DNA from: Marinovum sp034669705
GTDB lineage: Bacteria; Pseudomonadota; Alphaproteobacteria; Rhodobacterales; Rhodobacteraceae
Direction: 5' to 3'
Assembly (NCBI RefSeq): GCF_034669705.1
Contig: NZ_JAXMOR010000020.1
Coordinates: forward strand, 1 to 64,000
Length of the DNA: 64,000 bases
In this document: piece by piece, positions 9,198-19,762 of the stretch
Position numbering within the stretch: the stretch's first letter is position 1
Layout of the letters: each line of letters starts with the position of its first letter
The notes under the pieces: model-generated
What the model was told of the DNA's origin: nothing
The model's database searches: none
The model's input: the letters and a program-made list of their open reading frames with translations, nothing else
Position numbers and translations under genes: made by a program

Positions 9198-10504
9198 ATC
9201 GAGGCTCCGAGATCGAGCGCCTCGGCAAAGCCCTCGGCCTCCTGGAACTCGTCGCGGGCGCGTTGCGAGACCTTGCTCAGGGCGGCCGGGTTGTGGATCG
9301 TCAGGGTGGTGGCGTAGTGACGCCAGGTGGGCAGGGTCACCCAGGCATGGGTGAAGGTGGCCCAGAGCAGGAAGATCGCGAAATAGAGCGCCACGCCGAG
9401 CGCCAGCAGCAGCGGCTGCGGCAGGGCCGAGACCAGCGCGCCGAGCTCGCCGAACTCCTGCATCAGGTCGGTCTGGGCGAATTGCACCAGCGCCACGCCG
9501 AAACCCAGCAGCCCCAGCGGCAGGGCCAGCACCAGCGCCGTCGCCAGGTAGCCCAGCACGGTGATCATCAGGATCCGCAAGGCGCTGGGCCTCGCGGTGA
9601 GGGTGAGGCCGGCGGCGGACTTGTGATTGGCGAGGATGCGGGTGGTCTCGACCCGGTAGAAGACATAGCCATAGCCCGCCAGCAGCCAGGCCAGCGCGAT
9701 CACCGTGTAGCCTTCGGACCGGCCGGCGAGCTCTGACAGCGCCAGCCCGGCCCCGGCCAGCACCAGCGCCGCAAAGATCGGCCAGGTGGCGCGGTAGAGC
9801 ATGGTCCAGCGGCCGCCCTGGGTGAGACGGGCATCGCCGAACCAGGTCCGGTCGGTGCGGTACTTCTCGAGCCAGAAGGTCATCCGCGGCCAGAGCAACC
9901 CGAGGCTGACGAGGGTGATCGTCCAGTGCAGCAGTGCGCGCCAGACATAGCCCCAGGCGCCCGGGTCCATGCCGAAACGCACGCCGCGCCAGCGGGTGCG
10001 GCCGAGGACGTAACGCCTGGCGCGGTAGCGGGCGTAGAACCACAGCGGCACCACGCCGAGGAGGCTCAGCCCGTAGGCCAGATAGTTCTGCTGGAACAGC
10101 GAGAAGCTGACGAACATCAGCACCAGGTTCACCACGCCGATGTAGAAGGCGAGGATCACCACCGCGATCAGGAACCCCAGCAGTTTCTCGTAGGGGTCGC
10201 CGACATATTCCAGCGGCGTGCCGCCGGGGCGGGTGGCCGACCAGTACCAGCGCCTGAGCCGGGTCTTCATCCAGAACCGGTAGAGCCCCAGCGTCAGTAC
10301 CGTCAGCCCGCCGGTCTTCAGCGCCAGCCAGAACACCGCGCGGCGCTTGCCGGTAAAGGCGGTGGCCAGGCGTTCCGGCGGGGGCGCGCCGGCGTGGCTG
10401 CCGGCGGGTGGCCAGGTCTCGGTCTCAGCCGCCACCGGGGCGGGCACCGGCTGCAGGCCGCCGGTTTCCGGCGAGGCCTTTTCCCAGGCTGAGGTTTCCG
10501 GCAT
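9194..10504 (-). CDS. DUF898 (YjgN-like) multispanning membrane protein
   Basis: 436 residues. A Pro/Ala-rich cytosolic N-terminus of about 45 residues precedes a DUF898 domain with several hydrophobic helices and the family-typical FTGKR and LGLYRFWMKTRLRRWYW blocks; the latter appears in variant form again mid-protein as ALLHWTITLVSLGLLWPRMTFWLEKYRTDR-like sequence, hinting at internal duplication. Starts are possible at ATG 10504 or GTG 10507. It forms an overlapping pair with the M48 protease gene. Function of the family is unknown. Confidence 0.85.
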   Translation of the reverse strand: MPETSAWEKASPETGGLQPVPAPVAAETETWPPAGSHAGAPPPERLATAFTGKRRAVFWLALKTGGLTVLTLGLYRFWMKTRLRRWYWSATRPGGTPLEYVGDPYEKLLGFLIAVVILAFYIGVVNLVLMFVSFSLFQQNYLAYGLSLLGVVPLWFYARYRARRYVLGRTRWRGVRFGMDPGAWGYVWRALLHWTITLVSLGLLWPRMTFWLEKYRTDRTWFGDARLTQGGRWTMLYRATWPIFAALVLAGAGLALSELAGRSEGYTVIALAWLLAGYGYVFYRVETTRILANHKSAAGLTLTARPSALRILMITVLGYLATALVLALPLGLLGFGVALVQFAQTDLMQEFGELGALVSALPQPLLLALGVALYFAIFLLWATFTHAWVTLPTWRHYATTLTIHNPAALSKVSQRARDEFQEAEGFAEALDLGASI

Positions 10505-10950
10505 CACGCGGCTCCGCTGGCTTGCATCGGCGACAGGGGACGGGGATCGGGCCGGGTTGTCAACCGGCGATGGAAGGTGGGGCGTTGGTGGGGTCGGGCG
10601 GAGGTCGGTGACGCGGCTTTGCCGCGCTCCGGACCGGATTTGACCGGGTGGTTTCCGCGGATGAGGTCTCTGGCAGCACGCGACACCGCCGGATTACATC
10701 GGCGACAAGGGGAAGCGGATCGGGCGGGGTTGTTAAGCGGCAATGGATAGCGGGGCTTTGGTGGGCATGGGGCAAGGTCGGCAAAGCCGCTTTGCCGCGC
10801 TGCTGACACGGGTAGGCCGGGTGATTTCCGCGGATAAGGTCTCTGGCAGATGCGGCACCGCTGGCTGCCATCGGCGACAGGGCAGAAGTTCGTGCAGGGC
10901 TGGCGGCCGGCGATGGCGGGCGCGGCGGCGGGTGTGGGCGTCGGCCCGTC
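10504..10950. repeat. 173-bp degenerate tandem repeat, about 2.6 units
   Basis: Unit boundaries are marked by the shared tail GGTCTCTGGCAG ending at 10676 and 10849. Unit 1 is 10504-10676, unit 2 is 10677-10849, and a partial third unit runs from 10850 to roughly 10950. Other shared blocks are CATCGGCGACAGGG near the start and TTTCCGCGGAT near the end. Unit 1 begins exactly at the DUF898 start codon, so the array is the upstream region of that gene. No coding reading is convincing across it. Confidence 0.72.
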
Positions 10951-10966
10951 AAGCAGGGGCTTCGCG

Positions 10967-11042
10967 CCCCGGACCTGCTTCGGGGCCTCTGCTGTGATTG
11001 GCGATCGGTCTGGAGCGGGAGGTCCCGGATCAGGTCCGGGAC
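10967..11042. repeat. REP-like palindromes (CCCCGGAC / TCCCGGATC types)
   Basis: Two palindromes: CCCCGGACCTGCTTCGGGG at 10967-10985, and TCCCGGATCAGGTCCGGGA at 11023-11041. The second is repeated exactly at 59930-59948. They lie just beyond the 3' end of parC. This accounts for the rest of the 565-bp gap that starts with the tandem repeat. Confidence 0.7.
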
Positions 11043-11069
11043 GGGCGCACGCGGTTGGCGCCCGCCCGC

Positions 11070-13376
<2,307 letters not shown>

Positions 13377-13579
13377 GGATATTGTGTAGCCTCAGCCGCC
13401 GGAACCGTAAAGCTCCTGATGCCGCAAAGCGCCTGCCAGGGTAAAGGAGATAGTAAGGAGCATCGGGATAGGAGGGGACGACCGGGCCGGTTTTCCCTTA
13501 GGGGGTTCCGGCGAATCGGGTATTCAGACACCCAAGCGTGGACAGCTCGGCCGCGCGGATGCGGGGGGGGGGCGTGGGG

Positions 13580-14134
13580 ATGAAATCCTATGTATGGGTG
13601 ACCTTTGGGTTTTTGGCGGTGGCCTACTACCAGATATCCGATGGGGCCGATTTCAAACCCGGCGACACCGGCATCACGGTTTTTGCCGAGGTCGATCCGC
13701 TGATCGTGCAGGAAATGGCGCGCGAAAGCGCTGTGAGCCGGATGGCCCTCGTCGACAATGCCAGCCTTGCGCCCTCGGCCGCCGAACTGGCCGACCCCAA
13801 TCAACGCGAGATCGAGACCGCCGTCATGAGCGCGATCCGCAGCCAGGAATCAGCCGACATCGAACTGCCGGTGGCCGATGGCGCGGCGATCCGGCTGGCG
13901 GTGACCCTGCCGTCCGGAGAGGCCGACGCGCCGGCGGCGGACCTGCGGCGGGTCAACGGATCCCGGGTCAACCTGCGCGAGGGGCCCGGCACGGGCTTCG
14001 GCGTGATCGGCCAACTGTCGCGCGGCACCTCGGTCGAGGTGCTCGAGGACGGCGGTGCCGGCTGGGTGCGGCTGCAGGTGATGCCGTCCGGGCCAACCGG
14101 GTGGATCGCCGACTTCCTGCTCGACGACATCTAG
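13580..14134 (+). CDS. SH3b-domain exported protein, paralogue 1
   Basis: 184 residues. The N-terminus MKSYVWVTFGFLAVAYYQIS is a short hydrophobic anchor or signal followed by GADFKPGD; the C-terminal third is a bacterial SH3 domain (RVNLREGPGTGFGVIGQL then GWVRLQ and GWIADFLLD). The middle is low-complexity and acidic. It shares its N-terminal anchor and C-terminal SH3b with the next gene, so the two are tandem paralogues with a diverged linker. SH3b domains often bind peptidoglycan; the actual role here is unknown. GTGGGG precedes the chosen ATG. Confidence 0.78.
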   Translation: MKSYVWVTFGFLAVAYYQISDGADFKPGDTGITVFAEVDPLIVQEMARESAVSRMALVDNASLAPSAAELADPNQREIETAVMSAIRSQESADIELPVADGAAIRLAVTLPSGEADAPAADLRRVNGSRVNLREGPGTGFGVIGQLSRGTSVEVLEDGGAGWVRLQVMPSGPTGWIADFLLDDI

Positions 14135-14398
14135 CCGCGGCGCGGCGCACTGCGGGGGGTGCCCCGCGCGCTGTCAAGAAAAGATTCCGCTTTTTTCGGA
14201 ACCAAGTGACTCCCGTCACTGTTGATCTCACAACCGGCCACGACGGCTGAGACGGCACATTCGGGCGGCACCATCCTCGGGAAACCTGCTTCGGTTTTCC
14301 CCGCGTTTCGCGGGCCCGGTCGTGCTTTGTCACCGTCACGCCATGGGCCGGGTCTGTCGCAGTTCGAGCGGCGTCCAAAAGGAACAAGGGATCACGCT

Positions 14399-15127
14399 AT
14401 GAAAACTTATGTCTGGTTGACCTTCGCATTTCTCGGTTGGGGCTATTACGAGGCCTCCGGCGGCGCAGATTTCAAGCCCGGTCCCGACACGGCCCAAAGT
14501 TCTGGCCTGATCGCCGCCGCCGAAGCCGAGACCCAGCAGCCCGCGTTGCAACAGGTGGCTTCTGCAGAGACGCCGCCGCGCGGCACCGTTCAGCGACAGC
14601 TCGAATCGGCCCTGTTGACCGCCCTGCGCGACAAGCACCCCGCCACCAGCACACAAAGCCTGAGCAATGTGCAGGCCGTGTCCTTCGCCGCCGAGGCGCC
14701 CGTCACCGAGGCCACGGTGCAGCCTGGAGCGAAGACCATCGCGCCGCCAATGCGCCCCGACGATCTTGTCGAGGTGGCCGAAACCATCGAGCTGGCGATC
14801 GGACCGAACACCGCCGCCGCCCCAGACGCCTCGCCGCGCCCCCGCCTGCGCCCGCGCGAGCTGGCCGGCGCGCCGACCGGCGCCATGCCGACCATCTCCA
14901 CGCGCGGTGATGTCGACGCTGCGCCGCAGTTCGAGACCGGCCGGATCACCGCCAGCCGCGCCAACATGCGCATGGGGCCGGGCACCAACTTTCCGGTGCT
15001 GCGCGCGATGACCTCCGGCGCCCAGGTGCGTATCCTGCGCAGCGGCCCCGGCGGCTGGGTCAAGCTCAAGTCGATGGAAGACGGCCGCATCGGCTGGATG
15101 GCCGGCTCCCTCGTCGCCAAGCAGTGA
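14399..15127 (+). CDS. SH3b-domain exported protein, paralogue 2
   Basis: 242 residues. It starts MKTYVWLTFAFLGWGYYEAS then GADFKPGPD, matching paralogue 1 almost position for position, and ends in an SH3b domain (ASRANMRMGPGTNFPVLRAM then GWVKLKS and GWMAGSLV). The linker is longer, about 150 residues, and rich in Ala, Pro, Glu and Thr. An AAGGAACAAGGG ribosome-site region precedes ATG 14399. Same strand as paralogue 1 with 264 bp between them; each probably has its own promoter. Confidence 0.8.
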   Translation: MKTYVWLTFAFLGWGYYEASGGADFKPGPDTAQSSGLIAAAEAETQQPALQQVASAETPPRGTVQRQLESALLTALRDKHPATSTQSLSNVQAVSFAAEAPVTEATVQPGAKTIAPPMRPDDLVEVAETIELAIGPNTAAAPDASPRPRLRPRELAGAPTGAMPTISTRGDVDAAPQFETGRITASRANMRMGPGTNFPVLRAMTSGAQVRILRSGPGGWVKLKSMEDGRIGWMAGSLVAKQ

Positions 15128-15207
15128 CGTCCGCCGATCTCTGCTTGCGTCTGACCCGCCCCTCGCCCACACCTTGCGCATGACACGTCCCGCACCCGGA
15201 GGCCCGC

Positions 15208-16035
15208 ATGCGCAAGACCATCCTGATCACCGGCTGTTCGTCCGGCATCGGCCGTGACGCGGCCTTCGGCCTGCAGCGCCGCGGTTGGCGGGTCTTTGCC
15301 TCCTGCCGCAAGGAGGCCGACTGCGAGAAGATGCGTGACGCCGGCTTCGAGAGCCCCCGCATCGATTACGCCGATCCCGAAAGCATCCGCACCGGCCTGG
15401 CTCGGGTGCTCGATGCCACCGACGGCCGGCTCGACGCGCTATTCAACAACGGTGCCTATGCCATGCCCGGCGCGGTCGAGGATCTGCCGCGCGCGGCGCT
15501 GGAAGAGCTGTTTCGCACCAATGTCTTTGGCGTGCACGACCTCACCCGGCAGGTGATTCCGGTGATGCGCGCGCAGGGCCACGGGCGGATCGTCAATTGT
15601 TCGTCGATCCTCGGGTTCATCGCCGCGCCGTGGCGGGGGGCTTATATCGCCAGCAAGTTCGCGCTCGAAGGGCTGACAGACACCCTGCGGATCGAGATGC
15701 GCGACACGCCGATCAAGGTGATCACCCTCGAGCCGGGGCCGGTAACGTCGCGCATCCGGCAGAACTCGGTGCCGCATTTCGAGCGCTGGATCGACTGGGA
15801 GGCCTCGCCCCGCGCCGAGCAGTATCGCAGCCGCCTGCGCAAGCGGCTCTATGATGAGCGGCCGCCCGACCGCTTCGAGCTGCCGCCCTCGGCGGTGACC
15901 GAAAAGCTCTGGCGCGCACTGGAAGACCCGGCACCGCGGCCGCGATATTACGTCACCACGCCGACCTATGCCTTCGGTCTCCTCAAGCGGCTGCTGCCGA
16001 CCGCGTGGCTGGACTGGATCCTCGCCAAGGGGTGA
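15208..16035 (+). CDS. Short-chain dehydrogenase/reductase
   Basis: A 275-residue classical SDR with the nucleotide motif TGCSSGIG at residues 8-15, a NNGAY variant of the NNAG motif, catalytic Ser in NCSSILG, and the YxxxK pair in YIASK. The C-terminal extension (PTYAFGLLKRLLPTAWLD) is the type found in SDRs annotated as 17-beta-hydroxysteroid-like reductases. The substrate cannot be deduced. It heads a likely three-gene unit with the HIG1-like protein and cobO. Confidence 0.9.
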   Translation: MRKTILITGCSSGIGRDAAFGLQRRGWRVFASCRKEADCEKMRDAGFESPRIDYADPESIRTGLARVLDATDGRLDALFNNGAYAMPGAVEDLPRAALEELFRTNVFGVHDLTRQVIPVMRAQGHGRIVNCSSILGFIAAPWRGAYIASKFALEGLTDTLRIEMRDTPIKVITLEPGPVTSRIRQNSVPHFERWIDWEASPRAEQYRSRLRKRLYDERPPDRFELPPSAVTEKLWRALEDPAPRPRYYVTTPTYAFGLLKRLLPTAWLDWILAKG

Positions 16036-16106
16036 GGCGAAAGGTCCGTTCGCTTTCGCGGCCGGATGACATATGTCACAGAGGGACCAGCAACCGGGAG
16101 GCCGTC

Positions 16107-16310
16107 ATGGCGAACGATCCGCTCTTTTACATCATCGGCATTGCCCTGCTCGGCGTCGTCGCCATCCTGTTCTTCGGCATCGGCAGTTTCGCCAAGGGCG
16201 GCGCCTTCAACAAGAGATACGCCAACAAGGCGATGCGCTGGCGGATCATCGCACAGTTCGTGGCGGTGGTGCTGATCCTGCTTTTCGTCTGGATCCGGGG
16301 GCAGAGCTGA
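16107..16310 (+). CDS. HIG1-like twin-transmembrane protein
   Basis: 67 residues with two hydrophobic helices (LFYIIGIALLGVVAILFFGI and IIAQFVAVVLILLFVWI) separated by a basic loop FNKRYANKAMRWR. This matches small proteins with an N-terminal HIG1-like domain common in alphaproteobacteria, which are proposed to associate with respiratory oxidases. The ATG at 16107 is preceded by CGGGAGG. Only one base separates its stop from cobO. Confidence 0.8.
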   Translation: MANDPLFYIIGIALLGVVAILFFGIGSFAKGGAFNKRYANKAMRWRIIAQFVAVVLILLFVWIRGQS

Positions 16311-16311
16311 A

Positions 16312-16884
16312 ATGGTCGTCCTGAGCAAGATCTACACCCGCACCGGCGACAAGGGCGACACGGCTCTGGGCAACGGCACCCGGGTTGCGAAACACGCGCT
16401 GCGGGTCGAGGCCTATGGCACCTCGGACGAGCTGAACGCCACGGTGGGCCTGGCGCGGCTGCATGCCGAGGGCGAGGCCGACGCGGCACTGGCGCGGATC
16501 CAGAACGATCTTTTCGATCTGGGCGCCGATCTGTGCAATCCCGAGCCCGAAGACGGCAGCGAACCGGAGTATCCGCCGCTGCGCATGGTGGCGGAGCAAA
16601 CCACGCGGCTCGAGGCCGAGATCGACGCGATGAACGCCCGGCTGACGCCGCTGCGCAGCTTCATCCTGCCGGGCGGTTCCGCGCTCGCGGCGCATCTGCA
16701 CCTGTGTCGCACCGTGGCGCGCCGGGCCGAGCGGCTGGCGGTGGAACTGGCTGGGGCCGAGCCGATCAATCCGGACGCGGTGACCTATCTCAACCGTCTG
16801 TCCGACTGGTTCTTCGTCGCCGCGCGGATCGCCAATGACGACGGCGCGGCGGATGTGCTCTGGGTGCCCGGGGCCAACCGCTAG
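16312..16884 (+). CDS. cobO: Cob(I)alamin adenosyltransferase, PduO type
   Basis: 190 residues. PduO-type ATP:corrinoid adenosyltransferases make adenosylcobalamin. The ATP loop TRTGDKGDTALGNGTRV (about residues 9-25) is diagnostic, followed by EAYGTSDELNA, FILPGGS, and the RRAERLAV helix carrying the essential Arg. Length is typical. It is tightly coupled to the HIG1-like gene upstream, although the functional link is unclear. The symbol follows common annotation; pduO would be equally valid. Confidence 0.93.
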   Translation: MVVLSKIYTRTGDKGDTALGNGTRVAKHALRVEAYGTSDELNATVGLARLHAEGEADAALARIQNDLFDLGADLCNPEPEDGSEPEYPPLRMVAEQTTRLEAEIDAMNARLTPLRSFILPGGSALAAHLHLCRTVARRAERLAVELAGAEPINPDAVTYLNRLSDWFFVAARIANDDGAADVLWVPGANR

Positions 16885-17039
16885 CGCCTGCGCGCCCCGG
16901 ACATTGCTCAGGGTCCTCTACGTCCCGGCGAACCGGATGGTTCCCGGGACCGCGGGACCAGTCGCAACACTCCTCATTCCTAGGCTTTTGCCGCACTCAG
17001 CCAGGGGGTCCCGGCGCGGGGGCCGGGACGGCGGTTGCC

Positions 17040-17867
17040 TCAGCGCCGGCTCTCGTCGGGAACCTTGAAGGTCAGCGAGGCCCAGAGCGATTCCCACACC
17101 GGGTCGCCCTCGGCCGCGGGCTGCAGCGGCCGCACCACCACCGCATCGGCCAGGTAGACATGGCCCGGCGCGACCGGCAGCAGTGCCACGCCGTCGCCGT
17201 CGGTGCGCAGCAGGGTCACGCTGACCTCGCCTTCGGCCGACTTGGCAAAGAGCTCGACCTGCGCCTCGCGTCGCGGCGCGCCCTGATAGAGCACCCGCAC
17301 CGGCATCCCGTCCGAGACATCGTCGGTATAGGGGTTGGCCAGCGCCACGATCTCGGTCTCGAGCCCGGCCTCGCGGTCCGCGCCGGCACCATCGCCCACC
17401 GCGATCAGCGCCTTGCCGTAGCGCGAGTAGAGCTCGGCGAACCCGGCCTCGGGCAGACCGCGGGCGGCGTGTTCCTCAAGCAGGGGCGCCCAGTCCTTGT
17501 GGGTCAGAAACCGCTCGAAGAGCTCCGGGTCGCGGTAGGTCAGGGTGTTGTCGCCGGTGACATGCACCACCACCGCCAGCCCGTCAGCGGGCGTCGGCAT
17601 GCGCAGGGCCGGGCGGTCGCCGGCGCGGCCCTCGACCGGGTAGGTCTCCTCGCCCATCAGTATCTCGAAGCGGCGGATGCGCGGCGGCAGGTAGGAATAG
17701 GCCGGGCCTTCGAAATTTTCGCCCACACGGATATTGGCGATCAGAAAGCTGTTCGACGGCACCTGCCACGCGCGCGCGTCGATATAGAATTCATGCGCGC
17801 TGGCCAGAAGCGGCAGGCCACCCAGCCCCAGCCCGAGGCAGAGCGTGGCGGCAAATCGGCGTATCAT
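17040..17867 (-). CDS. DUF4198 periplasmic protein
   Basis: 275 residues with a clear Sec signal peptide (MIRRFAATLCLGLGLGGLPLLASA then HEFYID). The mature protein starts with the HEFYID/AHEF motif typical of DUF4198, beta-rich proteins found near nickel, cobalt or iron uptake genes in other bacteria. No transporter is adjacent here. The 155-bp gap before cobO contains REP-like palindromes only. The mature N-terminal His may bind metal (inference from family). Confidence 0.82.
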   Translation of the reverse strand: MIRRFAATLCLGLGLGGLPLLASAHEFYIDARAWQVPSNSFLIANIRVGENFEGPAYSYLPPRIRRFEILMGEETYPVEGRAGDRPALRMPTPADGLAVVVHVTGDNTLTYRDPELFERFLTHKDWAPLLEEHAARGLPEAGFAELYSRYGKALIAVGDGAGADREAGLETEIVALANPYTDDVSDGMPVRVLYQGAPRREAQVELFAKSAEGEVSVTLLRTDGDGVALLPVAPGHVYLADAVVVRPLQPAAEGDPVWESLWASLTFKVPDESRR

Positions 17868-17925
17868 CGGGGTCCCTCCTGCAAGGGCTCAACGGTAGCG
17901 CGCCCGGCGGTGCAGGCAAGCCCGG

Positions 17926-18390
17926 TCACGCGGCCTTTTGCGCCCGGGTTTCCAGCGTCTTGGCGAATTGCGCCACCCGCACCGAGAACTTGCGGGTCAT
18001 CCGCGCCCGCGCCAGCTTGAGCGATTGCACCAAGAGCCGCGCCGAGAGCGTTTTCGGGGCCAGTTGCGCCCGCACGGTCATCCGCGTGCGGTTGGGGGTG
18101 AGCGGCGTCAGGTCGACCTGCATCCCGGTCTCCATCCCGCCGGCCTTGCCGGAAAATTCCAGCGTTTCGGGCGGCTCCGACCGCAACAGGCTGACCTCGG
18201 CCTCGATCTCGCGGCCGCGGAACCTGAACCCGGCGGTCCAGCGCGGCCCGGTCCCGTCCGCCCCAGTCGGGTGACGGCGCACCTTGGCGCCATGGCGCAT
18301 GGCCTGGCGTTCCATGGTGTCGAAATCGGAAAGCGCGGCAAAGACCCTGTCGATCGGCGCTTCGATGTCTTCCTGGCTGGTGAATTCCAT
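17926..18390 (-). CDS. SRPBCC family protein
   Basis: 154 residues matching the START/SRPBCC fold: N-terminal strand EDIEAPIDRVFAALSDFDTMERQAMRHGA, central strands, and a long C-terminal helix (LLVQSLKLARARMTRKFSVRVAQFA). These proteins bind hydrophobic ligands. It lies 58 bp from the DUF4198 gene and 39 bp from nudC on the same strand, so co-transcription is likely. Confidence 0.8.
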   Translation of the reverse strand: MEFTSQEDIEAPIDRVFAALSDFDTMERQAMRHGAKVRRHPTGADGTGPRWTAGFRFRGREIEAEVSLLRSEPPETLEFSGKAGGMETGMQVDLTPLTPNRTRMTVRAQLAPKTLSARLLVQSLKLARARMTRKFSVRVAQFAKTLETRAQKAA

Positions 18391-18429
18391 CTGACTGCTC
18401 GGCCTGTTCTGCTCGGCGGCAGTGTCGCG

Positions 18430-19395
18430 TCAATCCAGCGTATCCGCAAGCCAGTTCCGCAGCAGAAACTGCGCAATTGCACCTTTCCGCGCGGGCTTGA
18501 GCCGGGGATGATCGCCGGCAAAGGCGCGCGCCATCTCCTCGCGGCTGACCCAGAGCGCGTCCTCCAGCTCGACCGGGTCGAGGGTGATCTCGCGGTCCAG
18601 CGCCTCGCCGCGGCAGCCCATCATCAGCGAGGCCGGAAACGGCCAGGGCTGCGAGGCAAGATAGCTGACCGCGCCGACCGGCACGCCGGCCTCCTCCATC
18701 ACCTCGCGGCGCACGGCGGCCTCCAGCGTCTCGCCCGGTTCGACAAAGCCTGCGAGCAGCGAATACATCCCCTCTGGCCAAGCCGGCGCGCGGCCCACCA
18801 GCACCGAATTGCCATGGGTGATCAGCATGATGACCACCGGGTCGGTGCGCGGAAAATGCTGCGCGCCGCAGTCGCGGCAGGCGCGCTGCCAGCCGGCGTT
18901 GATGATCTCGGACCGGCTGCCGCAGCGCGAGCAGAAGCCGTGGCTGTCGTGCCATCCGAGGATCGCCTTTGCGGTGGCTGCCAGTTCGGCATCGCGCGGA
19001 GTGAGCCGGGTCATGTTCATCCGCAACTCGGCAAATCCCATGTCGGCCGGCAGGTCCGGGTGATGCTGCACCGAGGCATCGACGAACTGCCCCAGCGCCA
19101 CGCCGTCGAGGTCCACCGGCTCCCAGGCGGAAAGGTTGCAGGCAAAGATCGCCGCGCCGTCCTCGCGGCCGAGCAGCATCAGGTCGTCATCGCCCTGTGC
19201 CAGCACCGGGTGTTCCAGCGGCAGCCGGATCAGCGCGCCCGTCGCCGCGTCAAGCAGCGGCTTGCCGCGCCAGATCAGCAGGGCGCGGGCCCTCGGGTCG
19301 GCCTGCGCGGCGGCCAGGGCTGGGCCATCGCCGCGAATCTCGGCGGCGCGGTCGAGGGCCGACCCACCGAAGGTGACGGTTTCCGCGTGTTTCAT
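18430..19395 (-). CDS. nudC: NADH pyrophosphatase (NudC)
   Basis: 321 residues. NudC hydrolyses NADH/NAD and removes NAD caps from RNA. Present are a four-Cys zinc ribbon (CSRCGSRSEI then CRDCG), the Nudix box beginning GFVEPGETLEAAVRREV and ending MEEAGV, and the NudC-specific SQPWPFPASLMMG. The ATG at 19395 has a GGGAG ribosome site; an in-frame ATG 12 codons upstream is possible but less well placed. Confidence 0.94.
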   Translation of the reverse strand: MKHAETVTFGGSALDRAAEIRGDGPALAAAQADPRARALLIWRGKPLLDAATGALIRLPLEHPVLAQGDDDLMLLGREDGAAIFACNLSAWEPVDLDGVALGQFVDASVQHHPDLPADMGFAELRMNMTRLTPRDAELAATAKAILGWHDSHGFCSRCGSRSEIINAGWQRACRDCGAQHFPRTDPVVIMLITHGNSVLVGRAPAWPEGMYSLLAGFVEPGETLEAAVRREVMEEAGVPVGAVSYLASQPWPFPASLMMGCRGEALDREITLDPVELEDALWVSREEMARAFAGDHPRLKPARKGAIAQFLLRNWLADTLD

Positions 19396-19444
19396 GCTGG
19401 CGCTCCCGCTGTTTTGCCGCGGGGATGACATGCGCCTGCCCCTC

Positions 19445-19473
19445 TTGCAAGCGGCGGCGCGGTTGACTACATA
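19445..19473 (+). promoter_or_regulatory. Candidate ffs promoter
   Basis: TTGCAA at 19445-19450 and TACATA at 19468-19473 are separated by 17 bp. The predicted transcription start, about 7 bases beyond the -10, falls at 19480-19481, exactly where the SRP RNA terminal stem begins. Confidence 0.55.
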
Positions 19474-19479
19474 GCCTGT

Positions 19480-19576
19480 CGAGAGGTTGGCGCGGGCAGG
19501 CGCCTCGCCAACCCGGTCAGGTCCGGAAGGAAGCAGCCGTAACGAGCCCCGCTTGGGTCGTTGTCCAGCCTCTCAC
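19480..19576 (+). ncRNA. ffs: Signal recognition particle RNA (4.5S type)
   Basis: A small bacterial SRP RNA of about 97 nt. The conserved domain IV loop GGTCAGGTCCGGAAGGAAGC followed by AGCCGTAACGAG is diagnostic. The ends GAGAGG (19481-19486) and CCTCTC (19569-19574) pair to close the stem. Ends are estimated from pairing. Confidence 0.95.
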
Positions 19577-19762
19577 CACGGCTCCCTTCAGGGGCCTGGA
19601 GGGTTTGTTGCGCAAACTGCGTGCGGCCCTGACGTTCACTTTCCCCAGACGCATGTATCCTATGGGCACTCGCCAAAAGGCATGGCTGTTCCGGCTGAGC
19701 CGTGTCCGGGCGTCGGTCCGTCAGGCGCGGCGGCGAGGGTGCGTCTGCGCAGGTTGAGGCGG

